Of a DNA stretch of 64,000 nucleotides, positions 31,750 to 41,172 are shown piece by piece. Numbering within the stretch: the first letter of the stretch is position 1; the number at the start of each line of letters is the position of its first letter. The translations under genes and the position numbers were made by a program. The stretch is from contig NZ_CP045309.1 of NCBI RefSeq assembly GCF_009671205.1, positions 2,852,001 to 2,916,000 of the forward strand, read 5' to 3'. The DNA comes from Micromonospora terminaliae (GTDB taxonomy: Bacteria; Actinomycetota; Actinomycetes; Mycobacteriales; Micromonosporaceae). The notes beneath the pieces were generated by a model. It was not told the origin of the DNA. It saw only the letters and a program-made list of their open reading frames with translations, and made no database searches.

Positions 31750-33012
31750 TCAGGCGCGGCGGCGACCGGCCCTCCGGGACCGGCTCCGCCGGGCGGCAAC
31801 CGCCGCCACCAGGCCGCCCACGGTGAGGGCGAGCAGGCCGGCCGTGGGCAGGATGACCTGCCAGTCGCCATCGGCCATCCGGCGCAGGGCGGTCCCGGCC
31901 GGCCCCCGCCAGGCCGGCGGCGGGGTCGGGTGGGCCGCGGCCGGGGACCCGCTGGGCGCGCCCGGCTCGGCGTCCGGCTCGCCGGGCTGGACCAGCCGGC
32001 CGACCGAGGCGTCCCGGGGCAGCGAGAAGCCCCAGTCGAGCAGCTGGGCGCCCTGCTGCCAGCCGCGCACCGGGCGGGCCTCGGCGCCGAGCAGGGTGAC
32101 CACGAGCCGGCGGCCCCCGCGCTGGGCCGCGCCCACGAAGCTGTGCCGGGCCAGCTCGGTGAAGCCGGTCTTGCCGCCGAGGGCACCCGGGTAGCGGTGG
32201 ATCAACTGGTTCTCGTTCTGGATCTGGAAGCCGCCCTTCTTCAGGGCGGGCTGGGCGGGGATCTGGGTCCGCTCGGTGAGCGCGTAGCGACGGAACCGCT
32301 CGTCGGCGAAGCAGGCGCGGGCGATCAGTGCCAGGTCGTACGCGCTGGTGAACTGCCCGGGACCGTCCAGCCCGGACGGCGTCACGGCGTGCGTCTGACG
32401 GGCGCCCAGCCGGCGCGCCTCGGCGTTCATCTGGTCGACGCCGGCGCGGGCACTGCCGGCGCCGAGCCGGGCCAGCATGTTCGCCGCGTCGTTGCCCGAC
32501 TGCAGCAGCAGCCCCAGCCAGAGCGTCTCCACCGCGTAGCGACCGCCGACGAGCAGGCCGACGGCCGAGCTGCCCCGCTCGATGTCCAGGTCGGCCCGGG
32601 TCGCGACGGCCACCTGCTTCGGGTCGAGCCGGTTCAGCATGGTGGCGGCCAGCAGCAGCTTCTGGGTGCTCGCCGGGATGCCGTACTCGTGGGGACCGCA
32701 GGCGCCGAGCACGGCGCCCGTGTCGAGGTCGGCGACCAGCCAGGTGGTGGCCGTGACGGCCGGGGGCGCCGGGCTGCCGGGCGGCGTCACGAGGCCCGGC
32801 GTCGCCAGCCCGTCCCCGCCGACGGCCTGGTCCTCGGGCACGGACGGGGGCGGGGTGGGGCGCGGCGGCCGGGTCACCTTCGGGGCCGGCAGCCGCGGGC
32901 AGGGCACCGCGGCCGGGGCGGCGGCCACCGGCGGGGCGGCGTGCGCCGGGGTGGGCGCCCCGGCGACGAGCAGGGCGACGACGGTGGTGGCGGCCAGGAC
33001 CCGTGCGCTCAT
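31750..33012 (-). CDS. D-alanyl-D-alanine carboxypeptidase (PBP5-type), second paralogue
   Basis: 420 residues. Signal MSARVLAATTVVALLVAGAP, Pro-rich linker, ASTQK (Ser 115, Lys 118), SGNDA, GKTGFTELARHSF and C-terminal TM helix (WQVILPTAGLLALTVGG) with tail RRSRSRRAGRRR. The core is very similar to the paralogue at 27598-28911, down to TPSGLDGPGQFTSAYDLAL, so the two probably arose by duplication. The leaderless start ATG (33012) follows TAGGGT. The two genes bracket the PAP2-kinase-flippase fusion gene on the same strand. Confidence 0.92.
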   Translation of the reverse strand: MSARVLAATTVVALLVAGAPTPAHAAPPVAAAPAAVPCPRLPAPKVTRPPRPTPPPSVPEDQAVGGDGLATPGLVTPPGSPAPPAVTATTWLVADLDTGAVLGACGPHEYGIPASTQKLLLAATMLNRLDPKQVAVATRADLDIERGSSAVGLLVGGRYAVETLWLGLLLQSGNDAANMLARLGAGSARAGVDQMNAEARRLGARQTHAVTPSGLDGPGQFTSAYDLALIARACFADERFRRYALTERTQIPAQPALKKGGFQIQNENQLIHRYPGALGGKTGFTELARHSFVGAAQRGGRRLVVTLLGAEARPVRGWQQGAQLLDWGFSLPRDASVGRLVQPGEPDAEPGAPSGSPAAAHPTPPPAWRGPAGTALRRMADGDWQVILPTAGLLALTVGGLVAAVAARRSRSRRAGRRRA

Positions 33013-33035
33013 GAGGAGGCACCCTACCGAGCGGC

Positions 33036-33455
33036 TCAACGGACGCGGCGCAGCCACCGGCGCTGCCACGGGGTTTCCACGGCTCGGCGGTGGTAACCCG
33101 CGCGGACCCAGGCCACCGCGGCCCCGGGAGCGAGCCCGTCCAGGACGGCCAGCGCGGCGAGGGCGGTGCCGGTCCGTCCGACGCCGCCGTGGCAGGCCAC
33201 CTCGACCCGCTCCCCCGCGTACGCGCGGCGCCACGCCTTCCGCAGCGCGTCCAGCGCGTCGGCCCGGTCGAGCGGCAGCCAGAAGTCGGGCCAGCGGATC
33301 CGGCGGTACGGCCAGGCCGGCTCGGGTCCGGGCGCCAGCAGCAGGGCGAAGTCGGCGGGCGTGGCCGGCGCGGCGATCCGCCGCCCGCGTACGGCGGCGC
33401 CGCCGGGCAGCACCAGCAGGCCGGTCGGGTCCGTCCACGGCGGCGTCGGTTCCAT
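33036..33455 (-). CDS. Dual-specificity-type protein phosphatase
   Basis: 139 residues. The catalytic loop is VACHGGVGRTGTALAALAVL (Cys-x5-Arg), preceded by a WPDFWLPLDRADALDAL segment which contributes the general acid Asp of small PTP/DSP enzymes. There is no targeting domain. ATG at 33455 was chosen from homology to the fold start; no clear ribosome-binding site, so translation may be weak or leaderless. It stands next to cell-wall genes, so a phosphoprotein linked to that process is a possible substrate. Confidence 0.75.
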   Translation of the reverse strand: MEPTPPWTDPTGLLVLPGGAAVRGRRIAAPATPADFALLLAPGPEPAWPYRRIRWPDFWLPLDRADALDALRKAWRRAYAGERVEVACHGGVGRTGTALAALAVLDGLAPGAAVAWVRAGYHRRAVETPWQRRWLRRVR

Positions 33456-33489
33456 CCGCACATTGTGCGGCGTGCGAGGAGTGGCAGGC

Positions 33490-33530
33490 GTGACGGTGCC
33501 CGCCGGACGTGGTCCGGCGGGCACCGTCAC
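33490..33530 (-). terminator. 18-bp perfect hairpin after the LPXTG protein gene
   Basis: Arms 33490-33507 and 33513-33530 pair perfectly, with a five-base loop. It is 33 bases after the stop of the surface-protein gene. Confidence 0.75.
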
Positions 33531-33563
33531 GAGCGGTCCGGGCGCTGCCCGGGAGGCGCAGGA

Positions 33564-34184
33564 TCAGCGGGAACCGATCCCGAAGCGACCGCGCCGACGC
33601 CAGGCCAGGGAGAGCAGCACGAGCACCGCACCCGCACCCGCCAGGCCGCCGCCGAGCTTCACCGGCGTGCCGAGGCTGTCACCGGTCACCGGCAGGTTGC
33701 CGCCGCCCGGCCGGCCCGGCCGGTCCGGCCGCCGCTGGTAGACGACGCCCGTGGCGCGGTCCTCCTCCCCGCCCTGGCGGGCGATGAAGGTGTACCGCCC
33801 GGTCCGGGTGGGCTTGTAGGTGACGGTGAACGTGCCGTCGGCCGCGGCCGTCACGGTGAACTCGGTCGGCGCCGGCTGCGGCTGCTGGTAGGCCACCGCG
33901 CTCATCGCGACGGTGCTGCCGTCGCTGCGGCGGACCGTCCCCTGGGCGGGTGCCGCGTTGGGGTTGCCGCTGATCGTCACGTCGATCTCGACGGCCCCGG
34001 GCGCGAAGCCCGTGCCCCTGAGGGTGAAGGTCTCGCCGAGCGGGATGGCCGGTGGCGTGACGGTCAGCGACGCGTCACCCGGTGGGTACACGGGTGGCTG
34101 CGGCTGTGCCGCGCCGGCCGCGGTCGGCACGGCCGCCACGGCCAGGCCGACCGTGAGCGCCATGAAGATGCGGGATAGCCGCAT
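33564..34184 (-). CDS. Sortase-type (LPVTG) cell-wall-anchored surface protein
   Basis: 206 residues. Signal peptide (MRLSRIFMALTVGLAVAAVPTAAGA), a mature Ig-like domain (SLTVTPPAIPLGETFTLRG through GTFTVTYKPTRTGRYTFIARQ) and a Pro/Gly-rich linker that ends in the sorting signal NLPVTGDSLGTP, a TM helix and basic tail. This is the layout of a class of sortase substrate linked to peptidoglycan. No sortase gene is in the window. ATG at 34184 follows GGAGG nine bases upstream. It shares its strand with the DUF4012 gene 13 bases upstream. Confidence 0.85.
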   Translation of the reverse strand: MRLSRIFMALTVGLAVAAVPTAAGAAQPQPPVYPPGDASLTVTPPAIPLGETFTLRGTGFAPGAVEIDVTISGNPNAAPAQGTVRRSDGSTVAMSAVAYQQPQPAPTEFTVTAAADGTFTVTYKPTRTGRYTFIARQGGEEDRATGVVYQRRPDRPGRPGGGNLPVTGDSLGTPVKLGGGLAGAGAVLVLLSLAWRRRGRFGIGSR

Positions 34185-34197
34185 GATGGATTCCCTC

Positions 34198-35982
34198 CTA
34201 CTGATCACAGCTTGGTGCGGAAACAACGTGGGTGGTCCATGGGGTGACGGTGGGTGTGAGCACCAGCTCGGCCGTGCCGGCGCTCGTCTTGCCGGTGAGC
34301 AGGGTGACGTCGAGGGTCCGGGTACGCCCCGGCTTGGCCTCGACGTTCGCCACGGTCACCTGGCGGCTACCGGCGGTCCCGCTGCCCATCGCGGTGTCCC
34401 GCCCGTCCAGGCGGCCGCCGAGCACCGCCCCTCCGGTCGGCGTGTACACCGACACGAGGGTGCGGGCGGTGTACGGATCGCCGGAGAGCGCGAGGCCGGT
34501 GACCGACTTGGCCAGGCCCGACTTCGGGGCGGTGGAGTGGACCGTGACCCGTAGCCGCAGCTCCCGGCGCCCGTCCGGCTGGCAGTCGCCGACCGTCACG
34601 GTTGCCGAGAACCTCAGGTAGTAGCCGAGCTTCGCGCCGCTGCCGTCGTTGAGGAACACGCCGACGGTCGGCACGGTGTCCTTCTCGGGGAGCTTCCCGG
34701 CCAATCGGCTGTCGCCGAGGACGCTCTGCTCCGCGGGATGGGCACTCCAGAACAATATCCGACGTTCTGCAATAGAACGGTTGAAAACGGTCAAAAGCGC
34801 CCGAGGATTCACCGCCTTGGTGAAGAGCGCGTCGAACACCGCGGACGCGGCCTTCGCGAAGTACGCGTCCTGCTCCGCGTTGTCGAGCGTCCGGTAGGTG
34901 TCGCTGAGCAGGGTCCGGACCACCGTGCTGCCGGCGAGGCCCGGCCGGCCCGGCACGCTGACCGGCCCGATCACGCCGAGCAGGTACGACAGCACCAGCG
35001 GATCCACCGCGAGCACACCGTCCACCGTGGTGCCCGTGCGCCGGCGGACCATCTCCCGGTAGAGCGCCGCCGCGGTCGGGAAGTCCGGACTGAGGTTGAC
35101 GTCCGCCGGGTACGTCCCGGGCAGGTCCTTCCACAGGCCCCGCATCTCCTGGCTCACCGGCAACGGCGGGGTGAACGACCGCAGGCTGCTCGCGCTGGCC
35201 TGGTCGGACATCCGGATCCGGCCGCCCTCGGCGCGCAGCACCGCGTGCGCGCCGAACATGCCACCGGTGGCGCGCAGCTCGGCCGGGTTCTGTGAGACGA
35301 GCAGGTAGCTGCGGGGACCGTCGGCGCCGAGGAGCGCCGGCAGCAGCCGGGCGCCCTGGTCGGCGGCCGAGGTGAGCTCGCCCAGCCGGTCCAGTTCGGA
35401 CCGCAACCCGGAGACCGCGTCCCGGACCTGCCCCACGAGGTCGTCGGTGTCGACCGCGCGCAGTCGCTCCCCGGTCCGCCGCACCGCCCCGTCGGCCGCG
35501 GAGACCTCGGCCGAGACGGCACGCAGCCGGCCCAGGTCGAGCTTCCCCTCCTTCGGCACCAGCGAGGCGAGGTCGACCCGGAGCAGCGTGGGGAAGGCGA
35601 GCCGGGCCAGGTCGTCCACGGCCACCGCGATCTGGCGTACCGCGGCCAGGTCGTCGCCCGCGTACGGGGTGCGCTGGCCGAGCCACCAGCCCGGGTCGCC
35701 GGTGGCGCCGCGGGCCGCGGCGGCCTGTTCCTGGAGCGCCGCGAGGGTGCGTTGGGCCCGGGCCACGTCGCCGCCGACCACCTGGGTGCTCAGCTCCTTG
35801 GCCAGCCCGGCAGCGTTGAGCAGGTGCGCCCGGGCCTGCCAGCCGCGGAACCCGACCCAGCCGCCGGCGGCCAGCAGCACCGAGACGACGACCAGCCCGA
35901 CGAGCAGGAACCGGCGTACGCGGACCCGGCTGCGGCGCCGGGAGCGCCGCCGCCGGTGGGGCGACCCACCGCTTTCCGTCAC
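34198..35982 (-). CDS. DUF4012 membrane protein
   Basis: 594 residues. An Arg-rich N-terminus, one TM helix (about residues 23-47), a helical stalk, then DUF4012 with the diagnostic SYLLVSQNPAELRATGGMFGAHAVL near residue 240 and DVNLSPDFPTAAALYREMVRRR near 300. Family members are associated with exopolysaccharide and peptidoglycan-layer assembly in actinobacteria, without a proven reaction. GTG at 35982 follows CGGGAGAG. It opens a cluster that runs on with a glycosyltransferase and a tyrosine autokinase. Confidence 0.88.
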   Translation of the reverse strand: MTESGGSPHRRRRSRRRSRVRVRRFLLVGLVVVSVLLAAGGWVGFRGWQARAHLLNAAGLAKELSTQVVGGDVARAQRTLAALQEQAAAARGATGDPGWWLGQRTPYAGDDLAAVRQIAVAVDDLARLAFPTLLRVDLASLVPKEGKLDLGRLRAVSAEVSAADGAVRRTGERLRAVDTDDLVGQVRDAVSGLRSELDRLGELTSAADQGARLLPALLGADGPRSYLLVSQNPAELRATGGMFGAHAVLRAEGGRIRMSDQASASSLRSFTPPLPVSQEMRGLWKDLPGTYPADVNLSPDFPTAAALYREMVRRRTGTTVDGVLAVDPLVLSYLLGVIGPVSVPGRPGLAGSTVVRTLLSDTYRTLDNAEQDAYFAKAASAVFDALFTKAVNPRALLTVFNRSIAERRILFWSAHPAEQSVLGDSRLAGKLPEKDTVPTVGVFLNDGSGAKLGYYLRFSATVTVGDCQPDGRRELRLRVTVHSTAPKSGLAKSVTGLALSGDPYTARTLVSVYTPTGGAVLGGRLDGRDTAMGSGTAGSRQVTVANVEAKPGRTRTLDVTLLTGKTSAGTAELVLTPTVTPWTTHVVSAPSCDQ

Positions 35983-36111
35983 ACCACTCTCCCGTGGCTC
36001 AAAAACCGGACACCAATGACGATTGATCGCTTTGTAGCACAAATTTCCATCGGTTCGCGGCGATATCAGGCACTTTGCTACCGCGTGGCGGTTTCGCGAG
36101 AGCCGCTCCGG

Positions 36112-37341
36112 TCAGCGGCGGGCACTCCCGGCCCGCGCCGCGACCTCGTGCAGCAACCCCTCGATCCGGTCGACACCGGCCCGCAGCGACATCTCCCGCA
36201 GGTAGGCGTCCCGGCCCCGGCGACCCATGTCGGCCCGGGCCGGGGGCGGGATCGCGGAGGCGAGCCAGAACCGGTCGGCCAGCGCGGCCCAGTCCTCCGG
36301 CGGGCAGGACAGCCCGGCCCGCGCCCGTTCCACCAGCGCGACCGTGTCCCCGCCGGCGGACGCCACCACCGGCGCCGCGCAGGAGAGCGCCGCCTGGAGC
36401 TTGCCCGGCACCATGCCCCGCAGCTCGGGCAGGTCACGCAGCATGACGAGCTGGTAGTCGGCCGCCGCGTACAGCTCCGGCATGTCCAACGGGGACCGCC
36501 GGTCGACGAACCGCACGTTGTCCGCCCGGAGCTCGGCGGCGAGCCCCCGCACCCGCCGCTCCTCGGCTCCCGAGCCGACCAGGACGAGGTCCAGCCGGTC
36601 GTCCAGCGCGGCCGCCGCGCGCACCGCGGTCTCCAGCCCCTGGCGTACGCCGATCGTGCCCGCGTGCATCACCACGCAGCGGCCGTCCCGGCGGATCAGC
36701 GTCCGGGCCGCCCGGCTGGGCTCGGTCGGGCGGAAGATCCGCTCGTCGGTCCAGTTCAGCACCACCCGCACCCGTTCCGGGTCGGCGCCCCCGGCCACGA
36801 CCAGGTCCCGCATGGAGGGCGCGGTGACCGCGACGGCGCCCGCCTCCTGGTAGATCCGGCGCAGGGTGGCGTCCAGCCGGCCCGACCACCGGCGCGTCTC
36901 GCCGGTCCGGGACGGCTCCTCCTCCGGCCAGACGTCCTGCACGTGCAGCACGCTCGGCACCCGGCCGAGCAGCCGCAGCAGGCCGGCCGCCGCGAAGGTG
37001 ACCGCGGGGAGCTGGAAGACGTAGAGGGCGTCGACGTCACCGAGGTAGCGCCGGCCGGTCAGCGCCACGCTGCCCGCGAAGGACAGCCAGCTCGCCATCC
37101 GCGACCGCGCCGAGCCGTCGCCGGCCGGGTACCGGGGCACCCGGCGGACGGTCAGCCGCTCGCTGCGCGTCTGGTGCCGCCAGCGCTGCCGCCAGCCCGG
37201 GTAGACGTGCCCGCCGGGATAGTCGGGGAAGCCGGTGAGGACGCGCACCTCGTGGCCGCGGGCGGCCAGCTCCTCGGCCAGGCTGCCCGGGATGAACGCG
37301 GGCTCGGGCGGGAAGTGGTACGACAGGAGGCCGATCTTCAT
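36112..37341 (-). CDS. Group 1 glycosyltransferase, WbuB-like
   Basis: 409 residues with the GT4/GT-B fold. It begins MKIGLLSYHFPPEP and AEELAARGHEVRVLTG, and has the donor-binding part VMHAGTIGVRQGLETAVRAAAAL, LVGSGAEERRVRGLA and VPGKLQAALSCAAPVVAS, followed by GDTVALVERARAGLSCPPED. The segments match WbuB/WcaI-type transferases used for O-antigen and exopolysaccharide. The acceptor is unknown. ATG start at 37341; it runs divergently from the LMW phosphatase gene. Confidence 0.88.
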   Translation of the reverse strand: MKIGLLSYHFPPEPAFIPGSLAEELAARGHEVRVLTGFPDYPGGHVYPGWRQRWRHQTRSERLTVRRVPRYPAGDGSARSRMASWLSFAGSVALTGRRYLGDVDALYVFQLPAVTFAAAGLLRLLGRVPSVLHVQDVWPEEEPSRTGETRRWSGRLDATLRRIYQEAGAVAVTAPSMRDLVVAGGADPERVRVVLNWTDERIFRPTEPSRAARTLIRRDGRCVVMHAGTIGVRQGLETAVRAAAALDDRLDLVLVGSGAEERRVRGLAAELRADNVRFVDRRSPLDMPELYAAADYQLVMLRDLPELRGMVPGKLQAALSCAAPVVASAGGDTVALVERARAGLSCPPEDWAALADRFWLASAIPPPARADMGRRGRDAYLREMSLRAGVDRIEGLLHEVAARAGSARR

Positions 37342-37485
37342 GCCCGTGCCCCCGGCGGGGCTTCCCGGCGCGCGGGTACCGGCACCCCGTAGGATGCCGA
37401 CATCCCCTCTGCGTCCGGCCGCGACCGCCGGAACACCGCCGTCGCGGCACCCCCTCCCGCGACCGTGCCGACGAGAGGGGTGCAG

Positions 37486-38073
37486 ATGGTCGACGGGGTG
37501 CTCTTCGTCTGCCACGCCAACATGTGCCGGTCCCCGATGGCGGAGTTCATCGCCCGCCGGCTGCTGCGCGACCTGCCGGTCGCGGTGACCAGCGCGGGCA
37601 CCGACGCTCTCGACGGGGCCGCCATGCACCCGTACGCGGTCGAGGTCGCCGCCGGGACCGGCGTGGACCCGGCGGCGTTCCGCACCCGCCGGCTCCGCCC
37701 CGAGCACCTGACCCGGGCCGCCCTGGTGCTGACCGCGACCCGGCGGCAGCGCTCGGTCTGCACGGCGATGGCCCCGGCCGCGCTGCCCCGGACGTTCACG
37801 CTCCGCCAGTTCGCCCGGCTGGCCGCCGCCGCCACGGCCGAGGCGGCGGAGGCGACCGAGCCGATCGAGGCGGCCCCCACGGCAGCGGATTCCCCGTTGC
37901 GGGCCGCCGTGGTGGCGGCCGTCCGCGCCCGGGGGCGGCTGCAACCCGCCACCCGGGATGCGGACGACCTGCGCGACCCGATCGGCGGCTCGCCCGCCGA
38001 CTTCCGGCGTTGCGCCGAGGAGATCGAGCGGTCGATCCGGCCGGTGCTCGCGCTCATCGGGACAGCCGGGTGA
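37486..38073 (+). CDS. Low-molecular-weight protein tyrosine phosphatase
   Basis: 195 residues. The P-loop is FVCHANMCRSPMAE (Cys 9, Arg 15), and the general acid Asp lies in RDADDLRDPIGGSPADF (about 170). It resembles the LMW-PTPs (Wzb/PtpA type) that dephosphorylate a tyrosine autokinase. GAGAGGGG is placed five bases before the ATG. Its 3' end overlaps the autokinase gene by 20 bases in convergent orientation. The pairing suggests it reverses phosphorylation of that kinase. Confidence 0.9.
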   Translation: MVDGVLFVCHANMCRSPMAEFIARRLLRDLPVAVTSAGTDALDGAAMHPYAVEVAAGTGVDPAAFRTRRLRPEHLTRAALVLTATRRQRSVCTAMAPAALPRTFTLRQFARLAAAATAEAAEATEPIEAAPTAADSPLRAAVVAAVRARGRLQPATRDADDLRDPIGGSPADFRRCAEEIERSIRPVLALIGTAG

Positions 38074-39508
38074 GTTCCTGGGTGTGGTCGCCCACGGGCA
38101 CCTTCTCCCCGCGCCGGGCCACCCCGGCCCGGTCGGTGGGCACGGACGGCCCGGCGGCCGGCACGGCCACCTTGTACGCCTCGTACTGGTAGGCGTCGGC
38201 CTTGGCCACCTTGGCCATGTTCAGCACGCAGCCGAGCAGGCGCACCGATACCGAGTGCAGGGCGTGGGCCGCGGCGGCCACCTGGCTGCGCGAGGTCCGC
38301 CCCTGCTGGGTGACCAGCAGCGCGCCGTCGGCCTGCACGGCGACCACCACACCGTCGGTGACCGCGAGCAGCGGCGCGGTGTCGATGACCACGATGTCGG
38401 CCGACTCGCGCAGCGCCACCAGCAGGTCCGCCATGGCCTTCGAGCCGAGCAGCTCGCTGGGGTTGGGCGGGGTGGCGCCGCTGGGCAGCACCAGCAGCGA
38501 CTTGTCGCCCCACCGCTGCACCACGTCGCCGACCTGGACGTCGCCCACCAGCACGTCGGTGAGCCCCACTCCGCCGTCCAGGCCGAGGTAGTCGGCGACC
38601 TTCGGACGGCGCAGGTCGGCGTCGATGAGCAGCACCCGCCAGCCGGCCTCGGCCAGGGCGATGGCCGTGTTGCAGGCCATCGTGGTCTTCCCCTCGCCCT
38701 GGAGCGCGCTCGTGACCGCGATGACCCGGGCGGGCTCGTGCACGTCGACGAAGCGCAGGTTGGTCCGGAGCTTGCGGACCGCCTCGGCGCGCGGCGAGTT
38801 GGCCGCCTCGCCGACGATCAGCGGGGCCGACTTCGCCCCGGACTCGAACGGGATCTCGCCCAGCAGCGGGCTGCCGGTCACCCGCTGGAGCGCGGCCGCG
38901 TCGCGCATCCGGACGTCGGCCAGCCCGCGCAGCACGGCCAGCCCCGCACCGAGCAGCAGTCCCAGCAGGCCGCCGATGACCAGGTTCCGCACCGGCTGGG
39001 GCGAGACCGGGCTGGCGGTCACCCGGGGACCGCTGACCACCTCGAGCTTGATGGGCGGCGCCTTGCCGTCCACCGGGGTCTCCACCTTCTGCACCAGCTC
39101 GACGAACTTCGCCGACAGCGTCTCGGTGGTCTTCAGCGCCCGCGTCTGGTCGGTGTCGGTGACGGTCGCCTTCAGCAGCACGGTGCCGGCCTCGGTCGAG
39201 GTGGTGATCCGGCGCTGGACCTGGTCGGCGGTGAGCCCGAGCGGGGCCTCGGCGACGACGCTCTGCGCCAGCCGGTCGCTCGTGAGCAGGTCACCGTAGG
39301 ACTTCACCCGCTGCTGGAGGAAGAGGCTGCCCTGGTAGGCGTCGGTGACGCCCTGGCTCGGCGTGGTGACGAAGAAGGTCACCGAGGCCTCGTACCGGGG
39401 CGCTGTCCGGACCGTCACCAGCGCCGCGGCGCCGACGGCGATCATCACCGTGACCAGCACGATCCACCAGTGGCGCCGGACCAGGCGCAGGTAGCCGAGA
39501 ACGTCCAT
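38054..39508 (-). CDS. Polysaccharide co-polymerase with tyrosine autokinase domain
   Basis: 484 residues. N-terminal Wzz-type segment with two TM helices (about 16-35 and 177-197) and an external coil; C-terminal BY-kinase with Walker A ALQGEGKTTMA, Walker A' LLIDADLRRPK and Walker B IVVIDTAPLL. A short cluster of tyrosines DAYQYEAYKV near the C-terminus is the phosphorylation tail. Such proteins set chain length of exported polysaccharide. GTG-ATG start preceded by GAGGGGGAG. It converges on the LMW-PTP gene; the glycosyltransferase and DUF4012 genes lie beyond that. Confidence 0.9.
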   Translation of the reverse strand: MDVLGYLRLVRRHWWIVLVTVMIAVGAAALVTVRTAPRYEASVTFFVTTPSQGVTDAYQGSLFLQQRVKSYGDLLTSDRLAQSVVAEAPLGLTADQVQRRITTSTEAGTVLLKATVTDTDQTRALKTTETLSAKFVELVQKVETPVDGKAPPIKLEVVSGPRVTASPVSPQPVRNLVIGGLLGLLLGAGLAVLRGLADVRMRDAAALQRVTGSPLLGEIPFESGAKSAPLIVGEAANSPRAEAVRKLRTNLRFVDVHEPARVIAVTSALQGEGKTTMACNTAIALAEAGWRVLLIDADLRRPKVADYLGLDGGVGLTDVLVGDVQVGDVVQRWGDKSLLVLPSGATPPNPSELLGSKAMADLLVALRESADIVVIDTAPLLAVTDGVVVAVQADGALLVTQQGRTSRSQVAAAAHALHSVSVRLLGCVLNMAKVAKADAYQYEAYKVAVPAAGPSVPTDRAGVARRGEKVPVGDHTQELTRLSR

Positions 39509-39820
39509 CACGCTCCCCCTCGCGACATGCCGGTCTGCCGATGAAACTGCACGAAAGCCCCCTAAGAACCCCAGTACGCGTGCCAGGATCAAATCGCCTA
39601 TACATCACGGTAAGCGACTCTACGAATGTAAACGATCAGAACCGCACAGACGGTCTAAATACGTCCATGCCAGACCGGTATCCGGGCGGTCCACCCTGTT
39701 AACGCCGGATCCGGCCGTGTGGTGCGGGCGGGCGGCCGGCCGGATAGGGTCGGAACCGGTGTGCCGGGAAGTCTGGTCGGCGACGACTCCGCCGACCCCT
39801 GCTCCCGGAACGGACACCGC
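39509..39820. other. 312-base intergenic region, AT-richer than average
   Basis: Holds the start regions of the tyrosine-kinase gene (minus) and the NhaA gene (plus). No gene or RNA gene is seen. AT-rich patches such as AATGTAAACGATC and TATACATCACGGTAAGC stand out from the surrounding GC-rich coding DNA. Confidence 0.6.
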
Positions 39821-41122
39821 ATGACCGACCGCCGCCCGCCGTTCCCCCGCCTGCTGTCCCGCCGGTCCTGGCCGGAGGCCCGGTTCCTGGCCGACGTGCT
39901 GCGCGCCGAGACCGTCGGTGGCGGGCTGCTCCTGCTCGGCGCGCTGATCGCCCTGCTCTGGGCCAACTCGCCGTGGCGGGCCGCGTACGCCGACCTGGGC
40001 GACCTGGTGCCGTGGCCGGGCGGCGCCGCGCTGCACCTGGACCTGAGCCTCGCCGCCTGGGCCGCCGACGGCCTGCTGGCGATCTTCTTCTTCGTGGCCG
40101 GCCTGGAGCTCAAGCGGGAGTTCACCGCCGGCGACCTGCGGGACCCGCGCCGGGCGGCACTGCCGGTGGTGGCCGCGCTGGGCGGCATGGTGATGCCGGC
40201 GCTGGTCTACGTCACGGTGACGCTCAGCGCCGGCGGGGCGGGGCTGCGCGGCTGGGCGATCCCCACCGCCACCGACATCGCCTTCGCGCTCGCCGTGCTG
40301 GCCGTGGTCAGCTCACACCTGCCGCAGGGGCTGCGGGCCTTCCTGCTCACGCTCGCCGTGGTCGACGACCTCTTCGCGATCGTCATCATCGCGGTCTTCT
40401 ACACGAGCGACCTGCAACCGCTGCCGCTGCTCGCCGCGGCGCTGCCGATCGCCGCGTTCGCCCTTCTCGTCCGGCGCCGGCACACCTGGTGGTGGGTGCT
40501 GCTCCCGCTCGCGGCGACCGCCTGGGCGCTGGTGCACGCCTCCGGCGTGCACGCCACGGTGGCCGGGGTGCTGCTCGGCTTCACGGTGCCGGTACGCCCG
40601 GCCGGCGGTCCGGGGCCGGGGCTCGCCGAGCGGCTGGAGCACCGGTGGCGGCCCGTCTCGGCGGGCCTCGCGGTGCCCGTCTTCGCGTTCTTCGCCGCCG
40701 GGGTGTCCCTGGTCGACGTCGACCTGGGCGCCGTCCTCAGCGACCCCGTGGTGCTCGGCGTGGCCGCCGGGCTGGTGCTCGGCAAGGCGGTCGGGGTGTT
40801 CGGCTCGACGTTCCTGCTGGCCCGGTTCACCCGGGCCGAGCTGGACGAGGAGATCACCTGGGCGGACCTGGCGGGGTTGTCCCTGCTGGCCGGCATCGGG
40901 TTCACCGTGTCGCTGCTCATCGGCGAGCTGGCGTTCGGCCCGGGCAGCCCGGAGGACGAGCGGGTGAAGGCGGCCGTGCTGCTCGGCTCGCTGGTCTCCG
41001 CCGGGCTGGCCTCGACGGTGCTGATCCGGCGCAACCGGGTCTACCGGCGGATCAGCGAGCGGGAGAGCCGGGACGCCGACGGCGACGGCATCCCGGACGT
41101 CTACCAGGAGCGGCGCTCCTAG
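39821..41122 (+). CDS. nhaA: Na+/H+ antiporter NhaA
   Basis: 433 residues. The N-terminal part has [17 protein letters not shown] and the conserved [19 protein letters not shown]; the paired Asp residues of [15 protein letters not shown] and [16 protein letters not shown] (about 168 and 195) bind the cation. About 12 TM helices; ends with a hydrophilic tail [15 protein letters not shown]. It would expel Na+ in exchange for protons. The start at 39821 is preceded by a weak GGAACGG site. A hairpin follows. Confidence 0.9.
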   Translation: MTDRRPPFPRLLSRRSWPEARFLADVLRAETVGGGLLLLGALIALLWANSPWRAAYADLGDLVPWPGGAALHLDLSLAAWAADGLLAIFFFVAGLELKREFTAGDLRDPRRAALPVVAALGGMVMPALVYVTVTLSAGGAGLRGWAIPTATDIAFALAVLAVVSSHLPQGLRAFLLTLAVVDDLFAIVIIAVFYTSDLQPLPLLAAALPIAAFALLVRRRHTWWWVLLPLAATAWALVHASGVHATVAGVLLGFTVPVRPAGGPGPGLAERLEHRWRPVSAGLAVPVFAFFAAGVSLVDVDLGAVLSDPVVLGVAAGLVLGKAVGVFGSTFLLARFTRAELDEEITWADLAGLSLLAGIGFTVSLLIGELAFGPGSPEDERVKAAVLLGSLVSAGLASTVLIRRNRVYRRISERESRDADGDGIPDVYQERRS

Positions 41123-41144
41123 CCGGCGCGGCTCCCGCGCCGGC
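41122..41144 (+). terminator. Hairpin after nhaA
   Basis: 10-base perfect arms (41122-41131 and 41135-41144) right behind the nhaA stop. Confidence 0.65.
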
Positions 41145-41172
41145 CGCCACCCGGCGGCCGGCGCCCGGCGGT

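Noticed and set aside
37342-37485. Extension of the glycosyltransferase frame upstream of 37341
   Set aside because: The longer frame lacks a ribosome-binding site, and the MKIGLLSYHFPP start is the normal N-terminus of the family.
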